From NCBI GenBank assembly GCA_039029935.1, contig JBCCFC010000010.1, positions 1 through 28,256 on the forward strand: a stretch of 28,256 nt of DNA, given 5' to 3'. A program made the translations under genes and the position numbers. Below the pieces are notes generated by a model. It did no database searches, was not told the DNA's origin, and saw only the letters and a program-made list of their open reading frames with translations. How positions within the stretch are numbered: the stretch's first letter is position 1; each line of letters starts with the position of its first letter. Below, piece by piece: positions 1 to 7,866 of the stretch. The stretch comes from G039029935 sp039029935. GTDB lineage: Bacteria; Chloroflexota; Anaerolineae; Caldilineales; Caldilineaceae.

Positions 1-57
1 AATATCTTTTACTAAAAAATTATTTTATTTGCATTTGGCAATGGGAATAAAGCTTCT

Positions 58-2061
58 CTAGGAAACCATTGTAGCTTCAGCATTCGTATATCGTGCCTCT
101 TTTGACGCTGCCTCAATGGGATAAAGATATTTACCACCTTTACGACCATACCAGACTACTTCACGAGCAAATTTTTCTTTATCGCCATCTAAATTCTTGT
201 TATCAATGACAGTATATAGAAACTTACCTTTTTCAAACGCAACTGGCTTATCAATCATGTATCCTCGGATGTATTCGGGTATATTAAATTGCAAATCAAG
301 AGTAATATCATAAGAGCGGTTGTAGTTAACCAAAATTGATTGCTGATAGAGCATTAATTCACTGTGAAGATCAGCATCAAACTGTACACTGTTTGTTTTT
401 AACAAGTCATCAACGATTTGTGCAATTTCTTGGTACACATCTTCGATATGGTTGGAAAAACGCAAGAATGAAGCTTCTTCGGTCGGCCAAGTAATATCTA
501 GGAATTCGGGTAGATACTGATCAAAACCGATACCAGCTAGGACATTGTCTAAGACATCATCCAATAGCGTTATCTCTTGACCAATCAATGAATCTGGGTA
601 ATTTTTTCCATATGCCAAAATTGCTTCATAAAATGAACTATAATTGATATCATAAAAATTTCGTAGAAAAACTGCGATACCTTGAGCAACACCTAATAAA
701 TGGAAACACTGAACAACCCACGCAAAGTGATAGGTTCGACGCCATTCTTCAACAGGGAGTGTTTGTGTTGCAACAACAACTGGTTCAAATTCGGGTATTG
801 TATCATGCTCTTCATAAGGGGCTGAATGAGCTTGAAATATAGGAATCTCAACGGTTTTGATACCATACTTCTGCTGATATTCAACAGAACCCATTTCTGC
901 ATTTGGCATAACCGTACAATTATAGATGGTAATTTGGTTATGTTGACCATTGTCGAGAAGGGTGTCAAGTCCTTCTTTAAAAGAGCTATAGGTTTCGCCA
1001 GGTAATCCAATAATAAGTTCTGTATAGGTTGCCATGCCCTCTTCAATATATCGAGATTGGAGCTTATGAAAAGTATCTGTTTTAATATTATTTCTTTTGA
1101 TATTTTCCAATGTATCCTTATTGAGAGATTGCATACTAATGGATATGCCTTTTGACATCTTTGCATCATGAAGAATTTTTGCAATATCAAACACTTTGTT
1201 ATCACTATTTTTTGTAAAACAAACTCTAAATTCTAGTGGAAAACCTGTATCAATTTTCATACGAGCGAGCTTTTCTGCCAATTCTTTGTCCCGCTTAAAT
1301 ATACCAAAATTAGCATCAGCACCAAAGACCCACGTTACTTTATTTTGGGAAAACCACTCAATTTCCGCATAAAGTCGGTCCATGCTAAAACGATTGACTT
1401 TGGCTGCGACAGCGGAACCCCAGTCACAGAATGAGCAGGAGAACGGACAACCACGATTTGTTTCCCAAATAACCATCCAGTTTAGCTCATGGCTATCATC
1501 ATTGAGAAGAGGGTCAAATGTGCCACTCAAATAAGGCGACGGAATTGTATCAAGGTCTTTAATTCTAGCTTGCTTAGGATTTTGAGTAACCTCATTTGTA
1601 GTTCTATCATTGTAAGATAGACCTAAAACATCTTGGTAAGGTCCATCGTCAATATATGTTTTTAAAATTTCTGTAAATGTGATTTCGCCTTCGCCATGAC
1701 ACGCAATATCAATAAATGGATATTTTTCAAAAAAGTCATTGAGATGGTCAGGGACATGTGGTCCACCTGCAATAATTAGACAAGATGGATAACGTTTGCG
1801 GACTTCTTTTGCCACAGCAATGCTTAACTGCCAATTCCAAACATAGCAAGATATGCCAAGAATATCAGGATCACTAATTTTATCGACAATAGATTCTACT
1901 GCATCACGCCGATATATAAAGGGAAGAAACTCAAAGTTCTCTTGAATATCATCATATTGTTCCGCATACGCCTGTAGCATACCAACTGTATATGGAATAT
2001 AAACCTGATTCCCATAGGCACTGTTGAGTTGTACCAATTGTACACGAATTTTATTCTTCAT
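58..2061 (-). CDS. B12-binding domain radical SAM protein
   Basis: The 667-residue product has an N-terminal cobalamin-binding-like Rossmann region (about 5-150, with DILGIS near 66 and IIAGGPHVPD at 96-105). A radical SAM core follows, with the CxxxCxxC cluster motif GCPFSCSFC at Cys205, Cys209 and Cys212 and a later ELIIGLPGET segment that is typical of the family. Proteins of this class do radical chemistry such as methylation of unactivated carbons or rearrangement, using a [4Fe-4S] cluster, S-adenosylmethionine and often B12. The substrate cannot be read from sequence. The C-terminal 200 or so residues match nothing I recognise. The ATG at 2061 has an AAAGGG-type ribosome site 8-9 nt upstream. 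It is the last gene in this window of the minus-strand sugar/methyltransferase run, 68 nt after the methyltransferase, so it probably acts on the product of that cluster. Confidence is high for the family and low for the role. Confidence 0.88.
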   Translation of the reverse strand: MKNKIRVQLVQLNSAYGNQVYIPYTVGMLQAYAEQYDDIQENFEFLPFIYRRDAVESIVDKISDPDILGISCYVWNWQLSIAVAKEVRKRYPSCLIIAGGPHVPDHLNDFFEKYPFIDIACHGEGEITFTEILKTYIDDGPYQDVLGLSYNDRTTNEVTQNPKQARIKDLDTIPSPYLSGTFDPLLNDDSHELNWMVIWETNRGCPFSCSFCDWGSAVAAKVNRFSMDRLYAEIEWFSQNKVTWVFGADANFGIFKRDKELAEKLARMKIDTGFPLEFRVCFTKNSDNKVFDIAKILHDAKMSKGISISMQSLNKDTLENIKRNNIKTDTFHKLQSRYIEEGMATYTELIIGLPGETYSSFKEGLDTLLDNGQHNQITIYNCTVMPNAEMGSVEYQQKYGIKTVEIPIFQAHSAPYEEHDTIPEFEPVVVATQTLPVEEWRRTYHFAWVVQCFHLLGVAQGIAVFLRNFYDINYSSFYEAILAYGKNYPDSLIGQEITLLDDVLDNVLAGIGFDQYLPEFLDITWPTEEASFLRFSNHIEDVYQEIAQIVDDLLKTNSVQFDADLHSELMLYQQSILVNYNRSYDITLDLQFNIPEYIRGYMIDKPVAFEKGKFLYTVIDNKNLDGDKEKFAREVVWYGRKGGKYLYPIEAASKEARYTNAEATMVS

Positions 2062-2129
2062 TATAAACCCTTTAGATCATCTAAAAGCATATTTCTAGCT
2101 CAAGTAACAATTTGATTAATGTGTCTATA

Positions 2130-2963
2130 TTACTCTTTGACACAAATCCCAATTAAATCAATACACTTGACTGTATTTTGCTCAACTTGATAATCGCCAA
2201 GTGTATACTTTTCAAAATCCTCTGGTGTATGATTGACCGTTTTTGTGACGGCTTTGGATTGAGGGCGTATCCTAGCGCGTATCTGATTACGCCATGTTAA
2301 GCCAAGTACTTTGTGTATAGTGGGTGGGATTAACATTTTGCTATAGACTGATAGCGGCGACTGCCGAACTCGTGCTTCTTCAAAGGCTTGGGTGTCTGGT
2401 GAACCATACAATCCATGTATAATAACATTTTTAAAATAAATTGAAAGTTCTTTTTGTAAGTAATATGCTGTGAATTCTTGTGCATGATATGGGTTCCATG
2501 GCTTTTGAAAGGGTAGAAGGCGTAAGCTTTTGTTCGGTGTTGATACGCAGAAAACCCCATTGGGTTTTAAAACGCGATACAACTCTTTCAAATAAGCAGA
2601 AACATTATCCACATGCTCAATCACCTGAAAGGATAGAATAACATCAAATGTATTATCTGCAAAAGGCAGATGATGGGCTAAACCTTGCACAAGTGTATCT
2701 TTTGTTGAAGGCGCAAGGGTCTGTGCCTCTAATAAGGCATCCCATCCCATATCAAATCCGATAATAGCCTCTACATCCGCAAATAAATATTCCAAACCAT
2801 AACCAGAGCCACATCCTAATTCTAATACAAGTTTATCTTTGATAAATTGACTAGCAAATTCGTATGCTTTGAGATGTCTCAGATAGCCTAAGTAGGAGCG
2901 TTGATTATCCCAGTTTTCTTCTGGTACAACATGTAGATGTGATTTAATCATGTTAGACTCCAT
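2130..2963 (-). CDS. class I SAM-dependent methyltransferase
   Basis: The 277-residue protein has the class I methyltransferase fold signature: motif I VLELGCGSG at 46-54, the acidic end of strand 2 (GFD near 71), LPFADNTFDVILSFQVIEH at about 99-117 and RVLKPNGVFCVSTPN. This is the Methyltransf_11 type that often modifies sugars or lipids in glycan clusters. The C-terminal 100 residues are basic and of no type I recognise. It lies 44 nt after the GT4 gene ending at 3008 and 68 nt before the radical SAM gene, so co-transcription is likely. The start is the ATG at 2963; a second Met four residues in (MESNM) is an alternative start. The acceptor is unknown. Confidence 0.88.
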   Translation of the reverse strand: MESNMIKSHLHVVPEENWDNQRSYLGYLRHLKAYEFASQFIKDKLVLELGCGSGYGLEYLFADVEAIIGFDMGWDALLEAQTLAPSTKDTLVQGLAHHLPFADNTFDVILSFQVIEHVDNVSAYLKELYRVLKPNGVFCVSTPNKSLRLLPFQKPWNPYHAQEFTAYYLQKELSIYFKNVIIHGLYGSPDTQAFEEARVRQSPLSVYSKMLIPPTIHKVLGLTWRNQIRARIRPQSKAVTKTVNHTPEDFEKYTLGDYQVEQNTVKCIDLIGICVKE

Positions 2964-3007
2964 ATACTCACAGTATGTGACTAGTATTCACCATTCACTA
3001 AAAAAGA

Positions 3008-4195
3008 CTAAAGACGCTCAATAACTTCAATAAATTTTTGTGCTGAAATAGCCCAGCTCAGCTTAGTCTCGACATGCTGGCGTCCTTTTTGTCCTAAAAT
3101 ATTAGCATAAGATTTATCTCTTAATATTCTAATGATTGCATTGGCGATATCATCAATATTGGTTGAATCAACAAATAGCCCTGTTTCACCATCTACAATT
3201 GCATCTAGAGAACCACCAGAGCGACCTGCAATGACTGGTTTTCCGCAAGCATTCGCTTCTAAATATACAATCCCAAATCCTTCAACACTTCCAACCATCT
3301 GTCTAGAGGGCATCACAAAGACATCGGAAGCACAATAGTAATTGGGTAACATCTCATCTTTAATGTAGCCTGCAAAAATAATGTGATCAGCTACACCTAT
3401 ATCCTCTGCCAACTGTTTTAGGGAGTCTTGAAATCGCCCAGTACCTATAATAAGATATTTGGTATTAGGAACATCTGCTAAAATTTTGGGCATTCCCTGG
3501 ATAATCATATCATGTCCTTTGCGTTCTACCAATCGGGCTACAGTCAAAATAACATGAGACTCCTTTAAATTATGCTTTTCAATAATATTTGCGGTCGAAA
3601 TATTCGGATGAAATATTTTTGGGTCAACACCAGGGTGTATTTTGTGTATTTTTTCCGGAGACACCCCCCATTGTAATACCGCATCAGTTGTAAAATTACT
3701 AATGCTAACAATCGCATCTGCTTGGTTTAATAAAAATTTACAAAACCAATATTCTATTGGTTGATTTCTTTCCACTGGTCCTGTAATTTCATTACCGTAT
3801 GTAACGATAACAAATTTGCATTTAAGTTTCTTTGCCAATAGCCAGCTAACCAAACCGACTGCAATATGACCACAGACAATGACATTTGTCTTTTCTTGTT
3901 TACAAAGACGCAGAAAGCGAGGATAAAATTGCAACCACCAAAACATCTGCTGAGTGTAGCTCCCAATTGTTTTCACAAGCATGGAATACATTGCCGTAGG
4001 GAGTTGGTCTTTCAATGTGCCGCGGTGGATTTTAAACGGCTGCTGTTTATCATAGGTGGGCGCAGTGTCACGGTCAAGTGCAAATACATGAAATTTTTCT
4101 GGAGGCATATGTTCACATATTTTTCCTAAATATTTTGCGATTCCGCCCGGGTCTGGCAAGAAATTCAGCCCAATTATTAATGCCCTTGCACTCAT
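3008..4195 (-). CDS. glycosyltransferase family 4 (GT-B)
   Basis: The 395-residue product is a retaining GT-B glycosyltransferase of family GT4. The N-terminal acceptor domain begins with the Gly-rich loop DPGGIAKY at 15-22. The C-terminal nucleotide-sugar domain has VARLVERKGHD (219-229), the ASDVFVMPSR strand-helix (289-298) and the EX7E element EGFGIVYLE (Glu305 and Glu313), then ACGKPVIAGRSGG. It should move a sugar from a nucleotide donor to a lipid-linked or small-molecule acceptor at the inner face of the membrane. Its ATG overlaps the stop of the preceding GT4 gene in an ATGA arrangement (4192-4195), so the two are translationally coupled. The two GT4s are paralogues by motif layout but clearly diverged, which suggests successive sugar additions. 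Confidence 0.93.
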   Translation of the reverse strand: MSARALIIGLNFLPDPGGIAKYLGKICEHMPPEKFHVFALDRDTAPTYDKQQPFKIHRGTLKDQLPTAMYSMLVKTIGSYTQQMFWWLQFYPRFLRLCKQEKTNVIVCGHIAVGLVSWLLAKKLKCKFVIVTYGNEITGPVERNQPIEYWFCKFLLNQADAIVSISNFTTDAVLQWGVSPEKIHKIHPGVDPKIFHPNISTANIIEKHNLKESHVILTVARLVERKGHDMIIQGMPKILADVPNTKYLIIGTGRFQDSLKQLAEDIGVADHIIFAGYIKDEMLPNYYCASDVFVMPSRQMVGSVEGFGIVYLEANACGKPVIAGRSGGSLDAIVDGETGLFVDSTNIDDIANAIIRILRDKSYANILGQKGRQHVETKLSWAISAQKFIEVIERL

Positions 4196-5352
4196 AGTGT
4201 TGTATCTTTTGTCAGTGTGGCCAATACTTGCTGTGCCGTCACAGGGGATGCAAAATGTGTATGCACAAATTGCTTCCCATTTTGACCAAACTGTGTGGCT
4301 TTTTTTGGACTTTCTAAAATATCAATCAGCCGTTCAATCAAACCGTCTATATCCTTAGACTCCAACAAATAGCCTGTTTGATTATCAACAATTACTTCCT
4401 GAACGCCTCCATGTGTGCTACCAATACATGGTTTTTCACGAGCCGAGGCTTCAAGAAAGGAGATACCCAATCCTTCAACAGCGTACTGTAATTGTAAGCT
4501 CATCATTACAAAAACATCGCACAAATCTAGGTAGGAGATTTTATCTTCTTCTGCGACTTCCCCTGTGAACAGTACGAAATCATCCAGATTCATTTCTGCA
4601 ACCAATTCACGTAAATGTCGAGGCGTGTTGATCCCACCACCACCACCAGCAATCACATAACGTGCATCCGGAAAGTGTTCTAAAATTTTAGGCATCGCTT
4701 GAATAATTGTTTTATGTCCTTTGCGGGCAGACAATCGGGCAAGCGTCAGAATTACTTTATGATGTGGTTCTAAGCCAATCTTTTGTCGAAGTTCAGCCAA
4801 ATCGTCTCGAACAGGTTGTGAATATTCTTCGATATCAATCCCAATGTAGATAACTTTAGTCTTTCTCTGCCATTTTGTGCCAAACTTTTCTTCCAATAGG
4901 TTATTAACATAGTGGCTAATCGCAAGGATATTCTTTGAACGATTGCATAATTGTTGAAAGAGCCACTTTTTCACTGTTGATTCGGCATACTTGCCAACAT
5001 CTCCGCCCACAATGATAACTGAATAGCGGAATGGCATAATCAAGTTGACCAATGCAGCAATAACTTGCCCCGAAAAACCAAAGATGAGAACATGATCTGG
5101 TCGAAATCGAATCAAGGTCATCGCCAATTGTCTTGCCCAAACCAATAAAGCAGTTTTTGAGTTAAGCTCTCTTGAGATTCGTTTTATTTCAAAAAGCTGA
5201 TTTTGGTCAAACTCTGCGCTGTCTTCATGCGCGTTGGCAAGTACAAGGATATCTTGCTCGAGTTTGGCTAACTCAGTTGCTAAATTATAACAATATGTCC
5301 CGATTCCCCCACGCATTGGTGGGAATTCATCAGAAAATAATAGTATGCGCAT
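4192..5352 (-). CDS. glycosyltransferase family 4 (GT-B)
   Basis: This 386-residue GT4 glycosyltransferase starts with MRILLFSDEFPPMRGGIGTY, the usual N-terminal strand and Gly-rich acceptor loop. It carries LARLSARKGHK at 204-214, a Gly-rich AGGGGG stretch near 235-240, LCDVFVMMS, and the EX7E pair EGLGISFLE at Glu293 and Glu301, followed by KPCIGSTHGG. The family transfers sugars with retention of configuration. The gene begins 6 nt after the methyltransferase stop at 5359 and ends overlapping the next GT4 by 4 nt, so it is in the middle of a tight operon. Donor and acceptor sugars cannot be predicted from these motifs. Confidence 0.93.
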   Translation of the reverse strand: MRILLFSDEFPPMRGGIGTYCYNLATELAKLEQDILVLANAHEDSAEFDQNQLFEIKRISRELNSKTALLVWARQLAMTLIRFRPDHVLIFGFSGQVIAALVNLIMPFRYSVIIVGGDVGKYAESTVKKWLFQQLCNRSKNILAISHYVNNLLEEKFGTKWQRKTKVIYIGIDIEEYSQPVRDDLAELRQKIGLEPHHKVILTLARLSARKGHKTIIQAMPKILEHFPDARYVIAGGGGGINTPRHLRELVAEMNLDDFVLFTGEVAEEDKISYLDLCDVFVMMSLQLQYAVEGLGISFLEASAREKPCIGSTHGGVQEVIVDNQTGYLLESKDIDGLIERLIDILESPKKATQFGQNGKQFVHTHFASPVTAQQVLATLTKDTTL

Positions 5353-5358
5353 TTATAG

Positions 5359-6093
5359 TTAACTCAATGATTCTAAATTTAATACAGCGACCCCTCGGAC
5401 AGGGGCTACAACGGACGAAATTTGCTGGACCTCTTCCATCTCACCTGGAATCCAATCATGCTCTTCTCGATGGAAAAATTTGCTATCAATCCAGCGGTAG
5501 CCAGCAAAAACAGATTGTAATAGGTCATAATCATAGACACGATAACCTGTATTCGCACCTCGTTGTCCAAAAGGAACTGATACAATGAGTTGTCCACCTG
5601 GTTTCATCATGGTTTTAATCTTGGCAACCGCTTTTTGGTCCAAATTTGTATCTTGGTTGGAGATGCCATAAGAACCAAGCCCAAAATGCTCCAAGGAAGA
5701 AATTGCTAACACAATATCAAATTGAAGTTCTGTTTTCCATTTTAGAATATCTACTTGATGAAAGTTTAAATTACGATGCTGAAAAGGGTAGGGGCGTATA
5801 TCAACACCATGAGTCTCGTACCCTAAACTAGCCAACTGCATTGGGAGTCTTGACGTTGTACAGCCAATATCTAATACACGGCCTTGTTCACGAATCCAGC
5901 GGAAAACCTGTGGATACTCAATAATTCTTTCGTTGACCACACGGGAGCCATTGAACCAAGACTCACGGGAATCCATGACAACGGACAGAACCTTTGTATG
6001 TGCAGAAAGAAAAAATTTTTGGAGGCTATTTTTTCGAGGGAAACTAACTTCAATTACATCATTAAATTCTTTATTCAAGCTATCAACAGACAT
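5359..6093 (-). CDS. SAM-dependent methyltransferase
   Basis: The 244-residue protein has motif I VLDIGCTTS (73-81), the acidic residue Asp98 after strand 2 (HGVDIRPYPF), and FDIVLAISSLEHFGLGSYG at 125-143, then MKPGGQLIVSVPFG. The SSLEHFGLG phrase resembles DUF268-type methyltransferases, which are common in nucleotide-sugar and glycan loci; this is recalled family knowledge, not a search. It starts 12 nt after the in-frame end of the broken methyltransferase upstream and stops 6 nt before the first GT4, so it is inside the operon. The first 60 residues are basic and not conserved in any way I recognise. Confidence 0.85.
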   Translation of the reverse strand: MSVDSLNKEFNDVIEVSFPRKNSLQKFFLSAHTKVLSVVMDSRESWFNGSRVVNERIIEYPQVFRWIREQGRVLDIGCTTSRLPMQLASLGYETHGVDIRPYPFQHRNLNFHQVDILKWKTELQFDIVLAISSLEHFGLGSYGISNQDTNLDQKAVAKIKTMMKPGGQLIVSVPFGQRGANTGYRVYDYDLLQSVFAGYRWIDSKFFHREEHDWIPGEMEEVQQISSVVAPVRGVAVLNLESLS

Positions 6094-6105
6094 AATGAGC
6101 TTACC

Positions 6106-6789
6106 TTATGAATTGATATTTTTACTTGCCACAGTCAACATCGAACTGTAATGTTTTTGTCGCGGAGATTTATGCATCAACTTACTAAGTAATGTTGTAA
6201 TTTTTTTTGGAAGTCCCCACGAATCAAAGACAATAAACTCTGGAATCATCGGACAAATTCGTGTCACAGATTCGACATGAAAGCCATTCTTATGAAGCGT
6301 ATCACGTAAGGTTTCTTATGTAAAAAATTGACGGTGTGTTCTATCGATCCAATGGAACGGCACAAGTCCACCATTCCGATACTCTGGGTATATCTCACAA
6401 TCTGGCACTGAAATCACAATATTTTGTCGAGACACTCGATGGATTTCTTGAAGGGCCAAATCAATATCAGCAATATGTTCAAGTGTTTCAAATGCTATTA
6501 TCGTATCAAACGATTGAGAGGGAAAAGGGATTGCACAGACATCTCCAACTAAAAAATTACCTGTAGCTGATGAATTTCCCGCCCATGCATCATCTGGCAA
6601 AATATCAAGACCACAAGCAAAATATCCATTTACAGCCAAGTGTTTAACATATAGTCCGCTTGAACATCCCAAATCAAGGACACTAGACCCTGCAAACTTC
6701 AAAGTGGTTTCCAAGCGGAACTGATTGAGATGTCCCCACCCACCAGCAGTTTCCTTGGCTTGCTTTAATAGTTCAATATTTTTAACCAA
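6106..6789 (-). pseudogene. methyltransferase interrupted by an in-frame stop
   Basis: Codons from the ATG at 6789 give 157 residues of a class I methyltransferase: motif I VLDLGCSSG at 37-45, FDTIIAFETLEH at 94-105, and a late WIDRTHRQFFT segment. A TAA at 6316-6318 then stops translation. In the same frame the reading resumes as ETLRDTLHKNGFHVESV and runs another 69 codons to a TAA at 6106-6108, only 12 nt before the next gene. In related proteins the phrase 'RQFFT-x-ETLRDLL' is continuous, so the stop replaces one residue inside a conserved stretch. A single-base change such as TAT, TAC or AAA to TAA explains it. It could be a real pseudogene, a short active form, or a sequencing error. 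An internal restart is possible but no good ATG with a ribosome site was seen. Confidence 0.8.
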
Positions 6790-6847
6790 GATATATTTCC
6801 TCTGAAGCCCTAAACCAATTTATGTAGAGTAATCGTTTGATGTTGGC

Positions 6848-7609
6848 TTACATTGATGCCAATCTTTCTTGATACTCATCAGACAGGTCCCCTTGATAAG
6901 TATCAAGTTGAAACTTATGCGCAAACGAGTAAATTAACCGCAAAGAACCCTTCTCATTCGTTTCGGACAAAACAGCATGTAATAACGATGTATTAAAAAG
7001 TAAATAGCTATTATCGGAACTAAAGATTGTATCTTGCTGACTCTGCCAAATCTGACCCATATCTCTGATACGATTATGATGAGTACGGTTATGGCTCCCA
7101 CGCGATACGTAAAGTTGCGGCCGAGGCGATTCCCCCAAGTTTGGATAGAAAATAATTTTATGAACTGGCGGGTAATTCCCAACAATTTTATCACCATAAA
7201 TATGTGTATCACGATGCCAGTTCATGTAACTTGGTCCTGGCGTGGCAAGACGTAATTGTAGGTTGACAAGATACAAATCAAAGCCTGTTGTTTCTTTCAA
7301 TAATTGCGGAATGTTATTTTCAAAGAGAATATCCAAAAAAATGGGATCGTAACCAAATACATTAGGACGAAAATCTTGTGAGTACTTATATTTTTGTTCC
7401 CATTTAAAGTCACCTTTTGGTTCTTTGCTATATAATTCTGCAAGCACAGTGTTCAGTCTATTCAATGATGTTTCATCCGTAAATTGATTTTGGAGATAAC
7501 CATTTAGGTAGTATTTTTGAAATGTGTTCTTTAATTCTAGTTTGTCTGAAATGGAATACGCATTTCTAACAGGGATAAAGGACGCAATCATTTGTTTTAT
7601 TCGACCCAT
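6848..7609 (-). CDS. phytanoyl-CoA dioxygenase-like Fe(II)/2OG oxygenase
   Basis: The 253-residue product has the iron-binding HxD motif in NWHRDTHIYGD (His132, Asp134), a distal His211 (SLLHAVLSE) and a 2-oxoglutarate-binding Arg224 (GSLRLIYSF). The spacing fits the PhyH double-stranded beta-helix family. Such enzymes hydroxylate or otherwise oxidise small molecules, lipids or sugars with O2 and 2-oxoglutarate. It is the first gene of the minus-strand cluster: 257 nt separate it from the DUF5682 gene and 58 nt from the next methyltransferase. The ATG at 7609 is preceded by an AGGAAT-like ribosome site. The substrate is unknown; the setting suggests a cluster-specific tailoring reaction. Confidence 0.8.
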   Translation of the reverse strand: MGRIKQMIASFIPVRNAYSISDKLELKNTFQKYYLNGYLQNQFTDETSLNRLNTVLAELYSKEPKGDFKWEQKYKYSQDFRPNVFGYDPIFLDILFENNIPQLLKETTGFDLYLVNLQLRLATPGPSYMNWHRDTHIYGDKIVGNYPPVHKIIFYPNLGESPRPQLYVSRGSHNRTHHNRIRDMGQIWQSQQDTIFSSDNSYLLFNTSLLHAVLSETNEKGSLRLIYSFAHKFQLDTYQGDLSDEYQERLASM

Positions 7610-7776
7610 ATGAATATTCCTAGTGCGCTGTTTGATATTATTTTTGTAGGTTCCCTATGCTTTTCTGAATTGCCCGTCCCATAAAGGTCGAAAAGATAGG
7701 CAGAAATAGCAAATATAATGGTGCCCTCAAAAATATTCGCTTGCGAAATACTTAATCAATCAATAATTCAAGTGTT

Positions 7777-7795
7777 GAATTCAATGACTGAATTC
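7777..7795. repeat. short perfect palindrome in the spacer upstream of the glycan cluster
   Basis: GAATTCA and TGAATTC flank a 5-nt loop (atgac) and are perfectly complementary. It lies in the 257-nt spacer after the DUF5682 stop and before the PhyH-like gene start, both on the minus strand. No T-tract follows on either strand, so a terminator is not convincing. It could be an operator for the cluster. I found no clear sigma-70 promoter in this spacer. Confidence 0.4.
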
Positions 7796-7866
7796 TACAA
7801 CAATTTCTAAAACTTGTCAAGCACTTATTTGTATTTCGGGCAAAATTGGCATGTTCTAGGACGTTA

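Noticed and set aside
7610..7866. Promoter for the glycan cluster
   Set aside because: Several AT-rich boxes exist on the minus strand (for example near 7635-7650) but none has a -35 at proper spacing, so I do not call one.
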